DNA of 64,000 bases from Verrucomicrobiota bacterium. GTDB lineage: Bacteria > Verrucomicrobiota > Verrucomicrobiia > Chthoniobacterales > SZAS-18. The notes beneath the pieces are model-generated. The model was not told the origin of the DNA. It ran no database searches and was given only the letters and a program-made list of their open reading frames with translations. The stretch is taken from the NCBI GenBank assembly GCA_018240025.1, contig JAFEGM010000006.1:69278-133277 (forward strand), in the 5' to 3' direction. Below are positions 59,728 through 64,000 of the stretch, piece by piece (within the stretch, counting starts at the first letter, position 1; each line of letters opens with the position of its first letter). The translations under genes were made by a program, and so were the position numbers.

Positions 59728-61104
59728 ATGAACGGAGCCACCTCCACGCTGCCGTCGCCAGGCTCGAACCTGCTCGGGCGCTGGCTCAGCGCGCTCTCCG
59801 AGCGCGGCCGCGCGCTGCTCAGTCGGAGCGGCGCGGACGCGGCGGTGCGCCGGGGCGATCTCGTGCAACTGGCCGAGCAGTTGCTCTCGCGCCGCGGGGA
59901 GGCATCGGCCGTGGCCCACGCCCGGGCGCTGCTGACCGCCCTCGCGACGGCCGGTCCGGAGGCCCGGCTCGACTTCTTCCGCGCGCTGGCCGAGCGCTTC
60001 GGGCCGGATCGCTTCGCGGTCGAGCGCGCGGTCCAGGCGTTGCCGACAGTGCCGGAGGCGGTCGAGGCGCTGCACGCGGCCTCGGAGCCGCGCCGGCAGG
60101 CGCTCTTTCGCCGGCTGAACTTCGCGCCCGGCGGGACGCAGGCGCTGGTCGGGCTGCGGGCGGAATTGCTGGCCCTGCTGCCGCAGCATCCCGAGCTCAA
60201 GCCGGTCGATGCGGACTTCGTCCATCTCTTCAGCTCTTGGTTCAATCGCGGCTTTCTCGTGCTCTCCCGCATCGACTGGCATACGCCGGCCGCGGTGCTC
60301 GAGAAGCTGATCCGCTACGAGGCGGTCCACGCGATCCAGGGCTGGGACGACCTGCGCCACCGGGTCGATCCGCCCGACCGCCGCTGCTACGGCTTCTTCC
60401 ATCCGCAGCTGCCGGACGAGCCGCTCATTTTCGTCGAGGTGGCGCTCGCCCGCGAGCTGCCCTCGGCCGTGGCCCCTCTGCTCGACCGCTCGCGTCCGCC
60501 GCTGCCCGCGGACGAGGCCACCACGGCGGTCTTTTATTCCATCAGCAACACCCAGCGCGGTCTGGAGGGCATTTCCTTCGGCAATTTTCTCATCAAGCAG
60601 GTGGTCGAGGACCTCCAGCGCGAGCTGCCCGGGTTGAAGCAGTTCGTGACCCTCTCGCCCGTGCCTGGCTTCGCCGCCTGGCTGACGCAGGCGCGGAAGG
60701 CCGGGGGCAGTCTCGAGGCCGGGCTCCGGCGCGCGCTGGCGCCGCTGGACGAGGCGGGCTGGGCCGAGGACGAGGCGCGGGCGGAGTCGCTGCGCCCGGC
60801 CCTCTTCGCCGCCGCGGCGGCGTATTTCCTGACCGCGCGCACGGCGACCGGCCGACCGCTCGATCCAGTGGCGCGCTTTCATCTCGGCAACGGCGCGCGG
60901 CTGGAGCGTTTCCATTTCCTGGCCGACCGCTCGCCGCGTGGGCTGCGGCAGTCCCACGGTCTCATGGTGAATTACCTCTACGCCCTGCGCGACATCGAGG
61001 CGCAGCACGAAGCCTACGCCGAACAGGGCGCAGTCGCCGCCGCCCCCGCGGTGCGCCGCTTGCTCCGCGGCCCCAAGTCGTCCCCCGCCCATGAACCTGT
61101 TTGA
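59728..61104 (+). CDS. Malonyl-CoA decarboxylase
   Basis: 458 aa. N-terminal helical domain, then the GNAT-like catalytic domain. Catalytic region FYSISNTQRGLEGISFGNFL (Ser271/Ser273) and His385 in FHLGNGA, followed by SHGLMVNYLY, match the MCD family. Reaction: malonyl-CoA to acetyl-CoA plus CO2. The ATG at 59728 is used; the longer frame begins in the spacer. It overlaps the malonyl-CoA synthetase gene by 14 bp, giving a malonate utilisation pair as in rhizobial matAB. Confidence 0.94.
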   Translation: MNGATSTLPSPGSNLLGRWLSALSERGRALLSRSGADAAVRRGDLVQLAEQLLSRRGEASAVAHARALLTALATAGPEARLDFFRALAERFGPDRFAVERAVQALPTVPEAVEALHAASEPRRQALFRRLNFAPGGTQALVGLRAELLALLPQHPELKPVDADFVHLFSSWFNRGFLVLSRIDWHTPAAVLEKLIRYEAVHAIQGWDDLRHRVDPPDRRCYGFFHPQLPDEPLIFVEVALARELPSAVAPLLDRSRPPLPADEATTAVFYSISNTQRGLEGISFGNFLIKQVVEDLQRELPGLKQFVTLSPVPGFAAWLTQARKAGGSLEAGLRRALAPLDEAGWAEDEARAESLRPALFAAAAAYFLTARTATGRPLDPVARFHLGNGARLERFHFLADRSPRGLRQSHGLMVNYLYALRDIEAQHEAYAEQGAVAAAPAVRRLLRGPKSSPAHEPV

Positions 61105-62617
61105 CCGCCTCGCGGCCAGCCCTGCGCCGACCGGGAAAATCGTTCTCGAGACCCTCGAAGGCCGCGCGTGGAGCAAGGAGGCGCTGCTCGCGTGCTCGGC
61201 TCGCTACGCCCATGCGCTCGTTGCGGCCGGGGTGCGCCCGGGGGATCGGATCGCCGTGCAGGCGGAGAAATCGCCCGAGTGCCTCGCGCTCTATCTCGCC
61301 GCCCTCCGCTGCGGCGGTGTCTTTCTGCCGCTCAACACGGCCTACGCCCCGCCGGAGATGGAGTATTTCCTCGGCAACGCGGAGCCCGCGGTGGTGGTGG
61401 GCGACCCGGCGCGCGGCGGCGCGCTGAAGCCGTTGGCGGCCGCGGTCGGCGCGCGGCTGTTCACGCTCGACGCCCACGGCGGCGGCTCGCTGCCCGAGGC
61501 GGCGCAGGGAGCCGAGGCGGAGTTCGCGACCGTGGCGCGCGCGGATGGCGATCTGGCCGCGATCCTGTACACCTCCGGCACCACCGGCCGCTCGAAGGGC
61601 GCGATGCTCTCGCACGACAACCTCGCCTCCAATTCGCTCGTCCTGCAGCAGGCCTGGGGCTGGCGCGCAGACGACGTGCTGCTGCACGGCCTTCCTATAT
61701 TCCACGTGCACGGACTCTTCGTGGCCGCGCAGGGCGCATTGCTTGCCGGGGCGAAGATGCTCTGGCTGCCGAAGTGGGACGCATCCGCCGCGGCGCGCTG
61801 GCTGCCGCGGGCGAGCGTCTTCATGGGCGTGCCGACGATGTACGGCCGGCTGCTCGACGAGCCCCGCCTGACCCGCGATGCCGTGGCCGGCGTGCGGCTC
61901 TTCGTCTCCGGTTCGGCACCCCTGAGCGTCGACACCTTCCGGGCCTGGCAGGAGCGCACGGGCCACACCATCCTCGAGCGTTACGGCATGAGCGAGACCT
62001 GCATGCTGACCTCCAATCCCTACCGGGCCGAGGACGGTCCGCGCCTCGGCGGCACCGTCGGTCCCGCGCTGCCGGGCGTGGAATTGCGGGTGGTCGACGG
62101 CGAGGGACGCGCTTGCGCAGAGGGCCAGGTGGGGGACGTACAGGTGCGCGGCCCCAACGTCTGCCTCGGCTACTGGCGCGCCCCCGAGAAGACGCAGCAG
62201 GACTGGACTCCGGATGGCTGGTTCCAGACCGGCGATGTAGGTCGCCTGGGCGGTCCCGCGCTCGGGACCGAGGCCGCGCCGGCGACGTATCTGAGCATTG
62301 TCGGCCGCTCGAAGGACCTGATCATTGCCGGTGGGTTCAACATCTATCCGAAGGAGGTCGAGAGCCAGCTGGACGAGTTGCCTGGCGTGCTGGAGAGCGC
62401 CGTCTTCGGCATCCCCGATGCCGATCTCGGCGAACGCGTCGCGGCCGTGGTAGTGCCCCGTCCCGGCGCGACCCTCGTGCCCGAGGAACTGATCTCCGCT
62501 CTTCGCGCCCGGCTTGCCAGTTTCAAGGTCCCCAAGCGTCTCGAGATCCTTCCCGAGTTGCCCCGCAATGCCATGGGCAAGGTCCTGAAGGCAGCCTTGA
62601 GAGAGCGGGCGAAGTAA
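61091..62617 (+). CDS. matB: Malonyl-CoA synthetase (malonate-CoA ligase)
   Basis: 508 aa, ANL superfamily. A3-type motif LYTSGTTGRSKGAM, PIFHVHGLF, A5 YGMSETCML, A7 WFQTGDVGRL, A8 IVGRSKDLIIAGGFNIYP and A10 PRNAMGKVLK. Length and the PYRAEDGPRLGGTVG block match MatB, which activates malonate with ATP and CoA. The TAA stop overlaps the conserved flank of a CCGCACTC palindrome. No malonate transporter or matR-type GntR regulator is visible; an AraC regulator follows instead. Confidence 0.94.
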   Translation: MNLFDRLAASPAPTGKIVLETLEGRAWSKEALLACSARYAHALVAAGVRPGDRIAVQAEKSPECLALYLAALRCGGVFLPLNTAYAPPEMEYFLGNAEPAVVVGDPARGGALKPLAAAVGARLFTLDAHGGGSLPEAAQGAEAEFATVARADGDLAAILYTSGTTGRSKGAMLSHDNLASNSLVLQQAWGWRADDVLLHGLPIFHVHGLFVAAQGALLAGAKMLWLPKWDASAAARWLPRASVFMGVPTMYGRLLDEPRLTRDAVAGVRLFVSGSAPLSVDTFRAWQERTGHTILERYGMSETCMLTSNPYRAEDGPRLGGTVGPALPGVELRVVDGEGRACAEGQVGDVQVRGPNVCLGYWRAPEKTQQDWTPDGWFQTGDVGRLGGPALGTEAAPATYLSIVGRSKDLIIAGGFNIYPKEVESQLDELPGVLESAVFGIPDADLGERVAAVVVPRPGATLVPEELISALRARLASFKVPKRLEILPELPRNAMGKVLKAALRERAK

Positions 62618-62618
62618 T

Positions 62619-62637
62619 CCGCACTCCGCGAGTGCGG
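62619..62637. repeat. CCGCACTC palindrome immediately after matB
   Basis: CCGCACTCCGCGAGTGCGG, one base after the TAA stop. The flank GAAGTAATCCGCACTC corresponds to GAAGTAGTCCGCACTC at the sugar mutase end, so the stop codons of the two genes fall at the same element position. Confidence 0.9.
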
Positions 62638-62757
62638 CTGGCCGAGCGGATCCGCCACGCGCCGTCCCGGAAAACCGCGGCGTTTTCCCACCGGCACAGT
62701 CACTCGTCACTAACCGGTGCCCGCTGAGCGGGGGATGGGCGGAGGATCGTCGCCGCT

Positions 62758-63588
62758 ATGCGGCTGTATCGATTCCTTCCCGACCTCGGTCATCCGGCCA
62801 CGCCTCCGCCCGATGACGGTGCCTATCTGATCCTCGGAGGCGCCCAGGCGCGTCCCGCCACGCTCGGCGCGCGGCTCCACTTCGTCACGGCGGTCGACGG
62901 CCGCTTCGAACTCCGCGCCGGACTGCGGACCCTGCTGCTCGAGCAGGGCGACTACGTCGTCCTGCCAGCGGGCCAGCCCGTCACCATCCAGCCCATGCCG
63001 ACTTCGCGCGGACGGCTCTTCGTCGTCGGGGCGGCCAAATCCGCGCGTACGGGCGACTACTTCGAGGACACCCGCCGGGCGGACGAATTCGTCAGTCCTT
63101 TGCTCGATCAGCTCCGCAGCGCGGTCGAGGGCGGGCGGGCCAGCCGCCGCCAGGCGGAATGCTGCCTGGAGGCGCTGCTCGAGGCGACCGCGCGGCGCGA
63201 TGCCGCCACGCGCGAGCGTCTGGCCGAACTCGGCGCCGAGCGGGCGGAGACGCGCGACGACCACTTCCGCCGCATTCAGCGGGCCCGGGAATACATGGAC
63301 GCCCGCTGCGGCGAGCTCCCCACTGCGGCGCATGCGGCGCAGATCGCCTGCATGTCGGTGGCCCACTTCCACCGCCGCTTCGCCCTCATCGTCGGCGAGA
63401 CGCCGCATCGCTACCTGACCCAGCGCCGCCTCCACGAGGCCCGCACGCAACTGCGCGATTCGCAGGTCAGCATCTCGCGCCTCGGTCACTCGCTGGGGTT
63501 CGAGTGCCCCTGGACGCTGAGCGCCCTTTTCCGCCGCGCCTACGGCGTCACGCCCACGCAATTCCGCGAGGGGCTGGCCGCCGCCTGA
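62758..63588 (+). CDS. AraC-family transcriptional regulator
   Basis: 276 aa. N-terminal cupin-like domain (about 20-90: LLEQGDYVVLPAGQPVTI) and C-terminal AraC HTH (about 175-272: AAQIACMSVAHFHRRFALIVGETPH seen as two overlapping parts, SISRLGHSLGFECPWTLSALF, YGVTPTQF). Typical of regulators that sense a small effector through the cupin. It lies 29 bp before the TonB-dependent receptor, so it likely controls that gene. Confidence 0.92.
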   Translation: MRLYRFLPDLGHPATPPPDDGAYLILGGAQARPATLGARLHFVTAVDGRFELRAGLRTLLLEQGDYVVLPAGQPVTIQPMPTSRGRLFVVGAAKSARTGDYFEDTRRADEFVSPLLDQLRSAVEGGRASRRQAECCLEALLEATARRDAATRERLAELGAERAETRDDHFRRIQRAREYMDARCGELPTAAHAAQIACMSVAHFHRRFALIVGETPHRYLTQRRLHEARTQLRDSQVSISRLGHSLGFECPWTLSALFRRAYGVTPTQFREGLAAA

Positions 63589-63617
63589 GCGCAACCCACC
63601 CAAAACCAAACCAACGC

Positions 63618-64000
63618 ATGAAACAAAACCCAGGAATCCTCACCCGGCGCAGCGCCGGGGTGCTCGCGGCCATGGCGGCCCTGAGCTCGGCCTCGCCTCC
63701 TCTGCGGGCGCAGGACGCCGAACCGGCCCGCGTGGTCGTGACCGGCTCCTACATCCCCACGGCGGAATCCGAAGGCCCGCTGCCGGTCACCGTCTACAGC
63801 GCCTCGGTGCTGCAGAAGATCGGCGCCAACACTCCGGTGGAGGGCCTCCGCCAGCTGCCGTCGTTCGTCGGCAACACTGCCACGGAGAACGACTCCAACG
63901 GCGGCAACGGCTCGGCCAACATCGCCCTGCGCGGACTCGGGCCGAACAACACGCTCACGCTCATCAACGGCCGCCGCACCACGGTGAACGGCTTCGGCAA
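63618..64000 (+). CDS. TonB-dependent outer-membrane receptor, 3' part missing
   Basis: 127 codons visible before the right edge. Signal peptide MKQNPGILTRRSAGVLAAMAA ending near LRAQDAEP. Then VVVTGSYIPTAESEGPLPV, a plug-domain start with VLQKIGANTPVEGLRQLPSF, and NIALRGLGPNNTLTLINGRR. The plug matches TonB-dependent receptors that import sugars, siderophores or similar ligands; the barrel is not in the window. Weak Shine-Dalgarno; likely regulated by the AraC protein upstream. Confidence 0.93.
   Translation, partial: MKQNPGILTRRSAGVLAAMAALSSASPPLRAQDAEPARVVVTGSYIPTAESEGPLPVTVYSASVLQKIGANTPVEGLRQLPSFVGNTATENDSNGGNGSANIALRGLGPNNTLTLINGRRTTVNGFG

Overview
The window is one high-GC bacterial chromosome segment, and most genes have strong third-position GC bias. 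Several protein features point to Verrucomicrobiota, most likely an Opitutaceae-like organism. These are exported proteins with paired 'STRARVGxGDxVLIGG' repeats, an exported protein with a 'DPDRDGLPNLLEFALG' tail, many large Ser/Thr kinases fused to TPR/TolB-FlgO-like or FGE-sulfatase domains, and a TonB-dependent receptor without an obvious SusD partner. The assignment is inferred from protein style; no rRNA gene is present to settle it.

Layout. 1-3.7 kb: a TlpA-type thioredoxin-fold gene (cut by the left edge) diverging from a 1043-aa exported multidomain protein. 3.7-15 kb: a signalling region with a TPR kinase whose DFG motif is NFG, a DoxX membrane protein, a class III adenylate cyclase, a second TPR kinase with an N-terminal zinc ribbon, an unknown 226-aa protein, and a small protein with a caspase/CHAT-like His/Cys signature. 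15-28 kb: tRNA-Cys, a kinase-FGE fusion, a secreted isoamylase, an exported M23 peptidase, a Lon-substrate-domain protein, a phospho-sugar mutase, an rRNA-methyltransferase-like protein, a 62-aa protein and a DedA protein. 28.2-35.2 kb: an eight-gene minus-strand operon for periplasmic nitrate reductase in which an NrfC/NrfD-like module and tetraheme cytochromes replace NapC. 35.3-43.5 kb: SppA, an exported metallo-beta-lactamase-fold protein, a DsbA-fold protein, two phasin-like proteins, a membrane glycosyltransferase-like protein and an FAD dehydrogenase. 43.6-49.5 kb: a third TPR kinase, MutS and a lipoprotein. 49.6-58.8 kb: a stress/redox regulatory island (two UspA genes, a flavin disulfide reductase, a PocR-AraC regulator, a PAS histidine kinase with NarL-type regulator, and two LytS-like proteins with a LytTR regulator). 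59-64 kb: an exported small protein, malonyl-CoA decarboxylase plus malonyl-CoA synthetase, an AraC regulator and the start of a TonB-dependent receptor.

The most unusual DNA-level signal is a set of repeats packed against gene ends. (a) A palindrome with core CCGCACTC...GAGTGCGG occurs eight times, and its conserved GTAG/GTAA flank provides the stop codons of two genes. (b) Two tandem duplications, of about 125 and 121 bp, carry the last codons of the adjacent gene. (c) Pairs of purine/pyrimidine microsatellites, often with a 7-bp period, occur in inverted orientation around a short core, and the motif differs between loci but matches between the two arms of each locus. The protein-level candidate for a new system is the kinase / 226-aa protein / caspase-like trio at 10.1-14.9 kb.
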